Shown piece by piece: positions 57,614-64,000 of a DNA stretch of 64,000 nucleotides; position 1 is the first letter of the stretch, and each line of letters starts with the position of its first letter. The position numbers and the translations under genes were made by a program. Under the pieces are notes generated by a model. It searched no databases. It worked only from the letters and a program-made list of their open reading frames with translations, and was not told where the DNA came from. This DNA is from Ancylobacter sp. SL191 (lineage in GTDB: Bacteria; Pseudomonadota; Alphaproteobacteria; Rhizobiales; Xanthobacteraceae): the NCBI RefSeq assembly GCF_026625645.1, contig NZ_CP113056.1, positions 3,385,001 through 3,449,000 on the forward strand. Direction: 5' to 3'.

Positions 57614-58741
57614 CTAGCGACGCCTCATGATGCGCAGGCGATCCTCGCCCTGCCATTCGCTTTCCTGCTCGGACAGATAGGTAGCGAGGGCCGAAAGCGG
57701 CAGCCCCTCCAGCGCGTCGAGCGCATCCCCCCCGAGACGGATCGGCGCCTCGAAAATCTGCGCCTCGTCGACGAGGCTCGCCTGAAGGAAGCCGGCGGCG
57801 ATGCGCGGGCCGGCCTCGACCATCAGCCGTGTGATGCCGCGCAGCGCCAGCAGCTTAACGATCTCGTCCAGCGCCAGCGTGCCATCGGTCTTGCGGCGCA
57901 CCCGCATCACCTCGGCACCGAGCGCGACCAGCATCTTTTCGCGTTCCACCGAGGCATCCTCGGCGGCGAAGACCCAGAGCGGGGCGACGGCAATGGAACG
58001 GGCGAGCGCGCTGGTGGCGGGAAGGCGCAGGCCGGCGTCGAGCACCACGCGCACCGGCGAGCGGTCTTCCATCCCCGGCAGGCGGCAGGTCAGCAGCGGA
58101 TCATCCGCCAGCACCGTGCCAATGCCGGTCAGCACCGCATCATGGGTGGCGCGCAGCAGATGGACGCGGGCGCGGGCGACCGCGCCGGTGATGGCGACGG
58201 GCCGGCGCCCGGCGAGGCCCACCTTGCCATCGGCGGAGACCGCCATTTTCAGCATGATGTGCGGGCGGCCCTCGGTGACCCGGCGGATATGCCCGGCATG
58301 GGCGAGCCGCGCCTCGGCCGCGCCCGGCCCGACGGTCACGGCGATGCCGGCCTCGCGCAGGATGGAAAAGCCCCGGCCGGCGACGCGGAAATCCGGGTCT
58401 TCGATAGCGGCGACCACGCGGGTGATGCCTGCCGCGCGCACCGCGTCGACGCAGGGCGGCGTCTGGCCGTGATGCGAGCAGGGCTCCAGCGTCACATAAA
58501 GCGTCGCGCCCCGCGCGCCCGCGCCGGCGGCGGCGATCGCCTGCGGCTCGGCATGGGGGCGCCCGCCGCGCGAGGTCCAGCCGCGGCCGAGCACGAGCGG
58601 GCCCTCGGGGGTCTCGCGCACCACGACGGCGCCGACGGCGGGGTTGGGCCAGGTCTGGCCGAGTTCGCGCCGGCCGACGCTGAGCGCGGCGGACATCAGC
58701 GCCGCATCGCGGGCCTCATCCTGCGCATCGGAATGGTTCAT
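57614..58741 (-). CDS. ribD: bifunctional riboflavin biosynthesis deaminase/reductase
   Basis: A protein of 375 residues. The deaminase half has the zinc site HAEPQAIA and YVTLEPCSHHGQTPPC. The reductase half begins near RPHIMLKMAVSADGKVGLAG, with HLLRATHDAVLTGIGTVLAD and RLMVEAGPRIAAGFL. It performs the deamination and the side-chain reduction in riboflavin synthesis. ATG 58741 with GAGAG at good spacing is chosen; a GTG at 58777 overlaps the nrdR stop (GTGA) but has no ribosome site. No FMN riboswitch is apparent; the gene simply follows nrdR. Confidence 0.92.
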   Translation of the reverse strand: MNHSDAQDEARDAALMSAALSVGRRELGQTWPNPAVGAVVVRETPEGPLVLGRGWTSRGGRPHAEPQAIAAAGAGARGATLYVTLEPCSHHGQTPPCVDAVRAAGITRVVAAIEDPDFRVAGRGFSILREAGIAVTVGPGAAEARLAHAGHIRRVTEGRPHIMLKMAVSADGKVGLAGRRPVAITGAVARARVHLLRATHDAVLTGIGTVLADDPLLTCRLPGMEDRSPVRVVLDAGLRLPATSALARSIAVAPLWVFAAEDASVEREKMLVALGAEVMRVRRKTDGTLALDEIVKLLALRGITRLMVEAGPRIAAGFLQASLVDEAQIFEAPIRLGGDALDALEGLPLSALATYLSEQESEWQGEDRLRIMRRR

Positions 58742-58773
58742 GGGCACTCTCGCGGCGGCGCGGCTCACCGCGT

Positions 58774-59304
58774 TCACTCCTCCGCCGGGGCGGCCCCGGC
58801 GCGGCGCGACGCCAGCGGTTCGTCATCCTCGTCCTCGACCAGCGGATCGCCGGCGCGCGGCCCGAGCTCACCCAGCACGGCCTCGAAATCCTTGGCCTCG
58901 CGGAAATTGCGGTAGACCGAGGCGAAGCGGACATAGGCGATGTCGTCGAGCTGCTTGAGGCTCTCCATCACCCGCTCGCCGATCATCTCCGAGGTGATCT
59001 CGCTCTCGCCCATGCTTTCCAGCCGGCGCACGAGGCCGGAGACCAGCCGCTCGATCCGCTCGGGATCGACCGGGCGTTTGCGCAGCGCCACCTGGATGGA
59101 GCGGGCCAGCTTGTCCCGGTCGAACGGAACACGCCGGCCCGAGCGCTTGAGCACGGTCAGCTCGCGCAGCTGCACGCGCTCGAAGGTGGTGAAGCGGCCG
59201 CCGCAATCGGGGCAGATGCGGCGGCGGCGGATGGCGGCGCTGTCCTCGGTCGGACGGGAATCCTTGACCTGTGTGTCGAGGCTTCCGCAGTAAGGACAGC
59301 GCAT
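58774..59304 (-). CDS. nrdR: transcriptional repressor NrdR
   Basis: A protein of 176 residues. The N-terminal zinc ribbon uses Cys3, Cys6, Cys31 and Cys34 (MRCPYC and CPDCGG). The ATP-cone follows: [37 protein letters not shown] and [20 protein letters not shown]. It represses ribonucleotide reductase genes when dATP is bound. The acidic C-terminal 20 residues are an extra tail. It follows glyA by 9 bp, a conserved alphaproteobacterial neighbour. Confidence 0.95.
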   Translation of the reverse strand: MRCPYCGSLDTQVKDSRPTEDSAAIRRRRICPDCGGRFTTFERVQLRELTVLKRSGRRVPFDRDKLARSIQVALRKRPVDPERIERLVSGLVRRLESMGESEITSEMIGERVMESLKQLDDIAYVRFASVYRNFREAKDFEAVLGELGPRAGDPLVEDEDDEPLASRRAGAAPAEE

Positions 59305-59313
59305 CGGTGTGCC

Positions 59314-60621
59314 TCAGCCGTAGATCGGGTAGCGGGCGAGCAGATCGGCGACCTTGCCGCGCACCGCCGCTTCCACGAGGCTATCCTCATCGGTGCCCTT
59401 CTGCGAGAGCACGTCCAGCACCTCGGCGATCATGTCGCCAACCTGCTGGAACTCGGCCACACCGAAGCCGCGGGTGGTGCCCGCCGGGGTGCCGAGACGG
59501 ATGCCCGAGGTGACCATCGGCTTCTCGGGGTCGAACGGGATGCCGTTCTTGTTGGTGGTGATGTGGGCCCGGCCGAGCGCGATCTCGGATACCTTGCCGG
59601 TGAGCTTCTTCGGCCGCAGATCGACCAGCATCAGATGCGTGTCGGTGCCGCCGGAGACGATCTCGAAGCCATGGCCCTTGAGGTTTTCCGCAAGCGCCTT
59701 AGCGTTTTCCACCACGTTCTTCGCGTAGATCTTGAAGTCCGGCTGGAGCGCCTCGCCGAAGGCCACGGCCTTGGCGGCGATGACGTGCATCAGCGGGCCG
59801 CCCTGGGTGCCCGGGAAGATCGCGGAGTTGAACTTCTTCGCCAGATCCTCGTGATTGGTGAGGATCATGCCGCCGCGCGGGCCGCGCAGGGTCTTGTGGG
59901 TGGTGGTGGTCACCACATGGGCGTGCGGCACCGGGTTCGGATGCACGCCGCCCGCCACGAGGCCGGCGAAATGGGCCATGTCGACCATGAGATAGGCGCC
60001 CACCGAGTCGGCGATGGCGCGCATCTTGGCGAAGTCGATATGGCGCGGATAGGCCGAGCCGCCGGCGATGATGACCTTCGGCTTGTGCTCGTCGGCGAGC
60101 TTGGCGACTTCTTCATAGTCGATGCGCTGGTCGTCGGGGCGCACGCTGTAGGGCACCGGCTTGAACCACTTACCCGACAGGCTCACCGGCGCGCCATGGG
60201 TCAGGTGACCGCCGGCGGCGAGGTTGAGGCCGAGGAAGGTATCGCCCGGCTGCATCAGCGCGAAGAACACGGCGGTGTTCGCCTGCGCGCCCGAATGGGG
60301 CTGCACATTGGCGAAACCGGCGCCGAACAGCTTCTTGGCGCGGTCGATGGCGAGCTGCTCGGCCACGTCGACATACTGGCAGCCGCCATAATAGCGCCGG
60401 CCCGGATAGCCTTCGGCGTATTTGTTGGTGAGCACCGAACCCTGCGCCTCGAGCACGGCGCGCGAGACGATGTTCTCCGAGGCGATCAGCTCGATCTCGT
60501 CGCGCTGGCGACCGAGTTCGGCGGTGATCGCACCGGCGAGCTCGGGATCGGTCTCGGCAAGCGGGGCGGAGAAGAATCGGTTGATGGAGCTGGTGGAAGA
60601 AGCGTGGGCTTCGGACGACAT
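59314..60621 (-). CDS. glyA: serine hydroxymethyltransferase
   Basis: A protein of 435 residues interconverting serine and glycine with tetrahydrofolate and PLP. Key parts are [80 protein letters not shown] and [14 protein letters not shown] with the PLP lysine. ATG 60621 begins the family sequence after an S/T-rich lead; the frame is open upstream but without sense. It heads the leftward glyA-nrdR-rib-nusB-thiL cluster. The 254 bp to the divergent gene show no glycine riboswitch that I can recognise. Confidence 0.96.
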   Translation of the reverse strand: MSSEAHASSTSSINRFFSAPLAETDPELAGAITAELGRQRDEIELIASENIVSRAVLEAQGSVLTNKYAEGYPGRRYYGGCQYVDVAEQLAIDRAKKLFGAGFANVQPHSGAQANTAVFFALMQPGDTFLGLNLAAGGHLTHGAPVSLSGKWFKPVPYSVRPDDQRIDYEEVAKLADEHKPKVIIAGGSAYPRHIDFAKMRAIADSVGAYLMVDMAHFAGLVAGGVHPNPVPHAHVVTTTTHKTLRGPRGGMILTNHEDLAKKFNSAIFPGTQGGPLMHVIAAKAVAFGEALQPDFKIYAKNVVENAKALAENLKGHGFEIVSGGTDTHLMLVDLRPKKLTGKVSEIALGRAHITTNKNGIPFDPEKPMVTSGIRLGTPAGTTRGFGVAEFQQVGDMIAEVLDVLSQKGTDEDSLVEAAVRGKVADLLARYPIYG

Positions 60622-60875
60622 GTTTTCCGGCCTCCCTGGCGCGGGCGGTGGCGACGCCTCCGGCCCGGCCTCGTGCCGGACCCGAGAAATCAAGGCGGGT
60701 CGCTTAGCACAGCCCCTCCCCGGTTTCAAAGCACGCCGGACGCAGGGGCGCCTTGCGTGAAACCGACATCACGCGCGTCACAGCCGCCGGGCGGGCCCGA
60801 TTGGCAGGCTGACGGAATCGCCGCGGCTGGCTTAAAACGGTCGGCGCCCCGTCACAGCAGCCGAGTGCCCCCGCG

Positions 60876-61904
60876 ATGAAGACCGTCTATTCGCCCCGCC
60901 ATCACGGCCATTCCGGCCATGTCGAGCTCTATAACGGCCAGATCGTCCCGGCTTTCGAGAAGCCCGAGCGCGCCGAGATGATCCGCGCGGCGGTCGAGGC
61001 GCGCGGCTTCGGCGCGACGATCGCCCCCACCGAACACGGCCTCGCCCCGCTGAAACGCGTGCATGATGAACGCTATGTGGACTTCCTGTCGCAGCTCACC
61101 GAGCTGTGGATCGAAGACGGGCGCCCGCTGCCGATCCTGCCGAGCTTCTGGCGCGCGCCGGGGATGCGCTACATCGAGCCGGAGACGGTGGACGGCAAGC
61201 TCGGCCACTTTTCCTTCGACGCCGGCTGCTGCTTCGTCGCCGGCACCTGGGACGCGATCCGCGCCTCCGCCGATGTGGCGCTGACCGGTGTCGACCTTAT
61301 CCGCGCGGGGGAATCGAGCGCCTTCGCGCTGTGCCGTCCGCCCGGCCACCATGCTCATGCCAATGCGATGGGCGGCTACTGCTTCATCAACAACGCCTCG
61401 GTGGCGGCGCAGGCGTTCCTTGATGCGGGGGCCCGCCGCGTCGCCATCCTCGATGTCGATTACCACCACGGCAATGGCACGCAGACCATCTTCTATGAGC
61501 GGCCGGACGTGCTGGTGCTGAACATCCATGGCGACCCACGCCAGGAATACCCCTACTTCCTCGGCCATGCGGATGAGACCGGCGCAGGCGCCGGCGAGGG
61601 CTTCAATGGCAATTACCCGCTGCCCTGGGGCACGGGCTTCGAGGCCTGGGCCGAGGCGCTGGACCATGCCTGCCACCGGGTGGCCGCCTATGCGCCGGAC
61701 GTGGTCGTCGTCTCGCTCGGCGTCGACACCTACAAGGACGACCCGATCTCGCAGTTCAAGCTCGACAGCCCGGATTATCTCGCCATCGGCGCACGCATCG
61801 CCCGGCTCGGCCTGCCGACCCTGTTCGTGCAGGAGGGCGGCTATGCGGTCGAGGCGATCGGGGTGAATGTGGCGAACACGCTGGAGGGCTTCCTCCAGCG
61901 CTGA
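60876..61904 (+). CDS. histone deacetylase superfamily hydrolase (acetylpolyamine amidohydrolase-like)
   Basis: A protein of 342 residues. Zinc-dependent deacetylase motifs are LCRPPGHHAHANAMGGYCFI (paired His and Asn), RVAILDVDYHHGNGTQTIFY (Asp and His zinc ligands) and VSLGVDTYKDDPISQF (third ligand Asp). YSPRHHGHSGHVELYNGQIV at the start resembles the acetylpolyamine amidohydrolase group rather than true histone deacetylases. Probable substrates are acetylated polyamines or similar small molecules. It diverges from glyA and converges with the MarR-type gene, 18 bp apart. Confidence 0.85.
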   Translation: MKTVYSPRHHGHSGHVELYNGQIVPAFEKPERAEMIRAAVEARGFGATIAPTEHGLAPLKRVHDERYVDFLSQLTELWIEDGRPLPILPSFWRAPGMRYIEPETVDGKLGHFSFDAGCCFVAGTWDAIRASADVALTGVDLIRAGESSAFALCRPPGHHAHANAMGGYCFINNASVAAQAFLDAGARRVAILDVDYHHGNGTQTIFYERPDVLVLNIHGDPRQEYPYFLGHADETGAGAGEGFNGNYPLPWGTGFEAWAEALDHACHRVAAYAPDVVVVSLGVDTYKDDPISQFKLDSPDYLAIGARIARLGLPTLFVQEGGYAVEAIGVNVANTLEGFLQR

Positions 61905-61922
61905 CATCGCACAGGGGGCGGA

Positions 61923-62489
61923 TCAGAGCCGGTAGAGGATCTGGTCCGTCCAGAAACGCTCCAGCCGCCCCAGCGCCTTGTTGAGCTGCTGGAACTCCTG
62001 CGGGCCGATGCCGCCGATCTGCTCGATGGTGGCGATGTGCTTGGCGTAGAGCCCGCCGACGATGGTCCGCACTTCTTCGCCCTTGTCGGTGAGGCGGATG
62101 CGCACCGAGCGACGGTCGATGCGCGAGCGCTGGTGGTCGAGATAGCCGGTCTCGACCAGCTTCTTCAAATTGTAGGAGACGTTGGCACCGAGATAATAGC
62201 CGCGCGTGCGCAGCTCGCTCGCGGTCAGCTCGGCATTACCGATGTTGAACAGCAGCAGCGCCTGCACCGCGTTCACATCCTCGCGGCCGCGCCGGTCGAA
62301 CTCGTCTTTCACCACGTCGAGCAGCCGCCGATGCAGCCGCTCCACCAGGGTGAGCGCCTCGTGATAGAGCGCGGTGATTTCCTCACCTTGCTCGCTGCCC
62401 GTGGGACCGCGCCGAGAGCCCAGCGGCACGACATTGCCACTGAGACTCTGCGAGCTGTCGACCCGAGCCGCCTGCCCTGCTCTCTTCAT
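61923..62489 (-). CDS. ldtR: MarR-family regulator LdtR
   Basis: A protein of 188 residues. The winged HTH spans about 75-165: DVNAVQALLLFNIGNAELTA, SELRTRGYYLGANVSYNLKK, LVETGYLDHQRSRIDRRSVR and IRLTDKGEEVRTIVGGLYAK. This is close to the LdtR group known in Hyphomicrobiales (Liberibacter, Sinorhizobium), which activates an L,D-transpeptidase gene and responds to stress. ATG 62489 is chosen (MKRAGQAARVDSSQ); the open frame to 62609 has no good start. The membrane protein gene typically found with it lies 158 bp upstream. Confidence 0.82.
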   Translation of the reverse strand: MKRAGQAARVDSSQSLSGNVVPLGSRRGPTGSEQGEEITALYHEALTLVERLHRRLLDVVKDEFDRRGREDVNAVQALLLFNIGNAELTASELRTRGYYLGANVSYNLKKLVETGYLDHQRSRIDRRSVRIRLTDKGEEVRTIVGGLYAKHIATIEQIGGIGPQEFQQLNKALGRLERFWTDQILYRL

Positions 62490-62647
62490 GCCCAAACCCC
62501 TGTCGCCGTCCGGGGATTTGCTCCCTCTAAGCGACCGAGTGTCCGGGGCCGGCGCTAAGAACGGCTTAAGCGGCAGGCTGAATCCTTCGTGAAACGATAT
62601 GCCTGACAAAGGCTTAAATACCGCCCGCCGGGATTAACCGTGCCGCC

Positions 62648-63079
62648 TCAGCCCTCGCTTTCGCGCGCCGCCTTGTAGGTGAGGAAGGCGTAGACGGCGA
62701 CCAGTACCGTCTCGATGCCGGCAACGATCATCAGCCGGCCGACGCCCTCGGGCGCGTTGGCGTTGATGGCGATCTGCACCAAAGCCGTCACCAGCCAGAG
62801 CACCACGCCCCAGGAGGCGCCGAGCCACAGGCCGACCGCCGCCACCGGATTCATGATCGCCGCCCAGATCACGGCGGATTGCGCGGCGAGCGAGAGCATC
62901 TCGAAACGGCTGGTCTCGCCGTCCCACACGCCGCAGATCAGCGTCCAGCTATAGACGGTCTTCACCAGCAGGAAGCCAGCGAGCAGGCGCAGATAAAGCA
63001 CCACGCGGCTCTGCCAGAGCGGCATTTCCGCGCCGGCCGGGCCGCGCGACGCGTCGATGGGGTCGTAGGGCGAACTCAT
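62648..63079 (-). CDS. DUF6163-like four-helix membrane protein
   Basis: A protein of 143 residues with four predicted membrane helices (about 26-48, 62-80, 84-105 and 113-135). YLRLLAGFLLVKTVYSWTLI, CGVWDGETSRFEMLSLAAQS and AVYAFLTYKAARESEG are the recognisable parts. Small proteins of this pattern accompany ldtR in Hyphomicrobiales and are filed under DUF6163. The function is unknown; association with peptidoglycan or envelope stress is inferred from the neighbour. Confidence 0.72.
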   Translation of the reverse strand: MSSPYDPIDASRGPAGAEMPLWQSRVVLYLRLLAGFLLVKTVYSWTLICGVWDGETSRFEMLSLAAQSAVIWAAIMNPVAAVGLWLGASWGVVLWLVTALVQIAINANAPEGVGRLMIVAGIETVLVAVYAFLTYKAARESEG

Positions 63080-63104
63080 GGCGCTTGCATAACCCAGATT
63101 GCGC

Positions 63105-64000
63105 TCAGGTCAGCACCAATTCGTCGGGAAGCGGTTCGTCGAACAGCGCGGCGATGGCGGCGGGGTCGACGGCCTCAAGGCTGGCCGGGCTCCAGCGCGG
63201 CGCCTGGTCCTTGTCGATCAGCACGGCGCGCACGCCCTCATAGAAGTCCGGCATGGCGAGCAGGCGCGAGACGAGGCGGAACTCATAGGCGAAGCAGCCG
63301 GCGAGATCGATTCCCGCCCCGCGCTGCATCTGCTGGAACGCGATGTGAACGCTGGTCGGCGAGGCCCGGCGGATGGTTGCCGCCTGGATGCGGGCGAACT
63401 CGGCTTCCTCCGTGCTGCCGGCCGAGCAGAGATCGAGCGCCAGCAGGATCGCCTCCACCGAGCCACCGGCGAAGATGCGGTCAATGGCGGGAAAAAGCGT
63501 GCGCAGGCTGGCCGCCGGCGCATGGGCGGCAAAGCGCGCCAGCGTGCGGTCCGCCGGCTCGCCCTCCGCCAGCGCGTCGATCAGCTCCGGCCAGCGGGTG
63601 ACGGGGACGTGGTGGGTATAAAGCCCCAGCGCCATGGCATCGGACAGGCCGATGCGCGCCCCGGTCATGGCGAGCCAGGTGCCGCTCCAGCCCGGCAGGC
63701 GCGGCAGCACATAGGTGCCGCCGACATCGGGAAACAGGCCGATGGCGACCTCGGGCATGGCGAAGCCGAGATTCTCCCCGGCGACGCGGTAGCGGGCATG
63801 GCCGGAAACGCCGAAACCGCCGCCGAAGCACAGCCCATCCACCAGCGCGACAAAGGGCTTGGGGTAGGTGGCGATGTGATAATCCAGCGCATATTCGTCG
63901 CGCCAATAGTCGCGGGCGGCCTCCGTATTGCCGGCGCGGCCCAGTTCGGCCATGGCGCGCACATCGCCGCCGACGCAGAAGGCCCGCTCATGCGCCGAGC
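63105..64000 (-). CDS. enoyl-CoA hydratase/isomerase family, 3-hydroxyisobutyryl-CoA hydrolase-like (5' end outside window)
   Basis: About 298 codons are visible, the gene continuing past the right edge. The crotonase oxyanion-hole motif FCVGGDVRAM starts the visible part. YPKPFVALVDGLCFGGGFGV and FAMPEVAIGLFPDVGGTYVL with the catalytic Glu and Asp follow, as in human HIBCH. A C-terminal ECH_2-type region (FQQMQRGAGIDLAGCFAYEF, then RLVSRLLAMPDFYEGVRAVL) supports the hydrolase rather than a hydratase. It would act in valine catabolism. An ATG at 63962 exists but would remove the first motif, so the true start is outside. Confidence 0.88.
   Translation of the reverse strand, partial: SAHERAFCVGGDVRAMAELGRAGNTEAARDYWRDEYALDYHIATYPKPFVALVDGLCFGGGFGVSGHARYRVAGENLGFAMPEVAIGLFPDVGGTYVLPRLPGWSGTWLAMTGARIGLSDAMALGLYTHHVPVTRWPELIDALAEGEPADRTLARFAAHAPAASLRTLFPAIDRIFAGGSVEAILLALDLCSAGSTEEAEFARIQAATIRRASPTSVHIAFQQMQRGAGIDLAGCFAYEFRLVSRLLAMPDFYEGVRAVLIDKDQAPRWSPASLEAVDPAAIAALFDEPLPDELVLT

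Noticed and set aside
54760..57630. 956-codon plus-strand frame across thiL, nusB, ribH and ribE
   Set aside because: It spans four convincing genes on the opposite strand and has no domain of its own.
58742..58773. Possible FMN riboswitch before ribD
   Set aside because: The gap between nrdR and ribD is too short for an RFN element, and the genes are translationally close.
60622..60875. Possible glycine riboswitch upstream of glyA
   Set aside because: No tandem aptamer-like conserved core or expression-platform hairpin could be recognised in the 254 bp.

Overview
The window comes from a high-GC alphaproteobacterium. The chromosomal genes and their order (glyA-nrdR-ribD-ribE-ribH-nusB-thiL, plsX-fabH-ihfA-merR, an LdtR-type MarR regulator beside a small membrane protein) fit the Hyphomicrobiales (Rhizobiales), perhaps a Xanthobacteraceae-like genus; the genus is inference. 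The left two thirds (1 to about 43,100) is the greater part of an apparently intact temperate prophage. The right third is ordinary core chromosome.

The prophage reads as follows. 1-1,424: immunity region with an S24-type repressor on the minus strand diverging from a small Cro-position gene. 1,556-10,122: a rightward early operon with almost every junction overlapping by 1-4 bp. It encodes a CII-like HTH protein, a GcrA-like regulator, other small DNA-binding proteins, a beta-type N-4/N-6 DNA methyltransferase, a C5 DNA methyltransferase, a CHC2 primase and a D5-type helicase. 10,133-10,488: four clusters of 9-bp repeats, two in each orientation, a candidate replication origin. 11,338-19,940: a lambda-type packaging and head module (Nu1/GpA terminase, portal B, gpW, S49 protease with nested scaffold, decoration D, capsid E). 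20,727-34,437: a Mu-type contractile tail and baseplate. It is interrupted at 23,548-26,930 by an accessory block carrying a small repressor with palindromic operators, an antirepressor and an ATP-dependent DNA ligase. The tail chaperone gene has a T-TTT-TTT slippery site with a supported -1 extension. 34,472-40,397: the host-recognition module, comprising a tail fibre, a fibre assembly protein, an alpha/beta hydrolase and an 1140-residue fibre ending in an SGNH esterase domain. 40,534-42,508: lysis genes (holin-like, signal-anchor endolysin, overlapping Rz/Rz1 spanins) and two small genes.

The prophage runs up to the CCA end of a tRNA-Pro(GGG) gene (43,101-43,178, minus), a classic integrase target. 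The integrase and attL are not in the window and are presumably to the left of base 1. The phage is therefore a mosaic: lambda-like head, Mu-like contractile myovirus tail, D5-type replication and probable tRNA-site integration.

To the right of the tRNA lie a membrane protein, a nitroreductase, an AmaB-type aldehyde dehydrogenase, an RlpA-like protein, merR-ihfA-fabH-plsX, a DUF177 protein with a CBP3-type cytochrome bc1 assembly chaperone, BamE, a D-amino-acid dehydrogenase beside an amino-acid binding protein, the thiL-nusB-ribH-ribE-ribD-nrdR-glyA cluster, a histone-deacetylase-family hydrolase, LdtR with its membrane partner, and a truncated enoyl-CoA hydratase-family gene.

The most unusual points are the paired esterases at the tail tip, the 9-bp repeat array after the helicase, the phage GcrA homologue encoded with two DNA methyltransferases, and the repeat-bearing C5 methyltransferase with a Thr-Cys catalytic motif.
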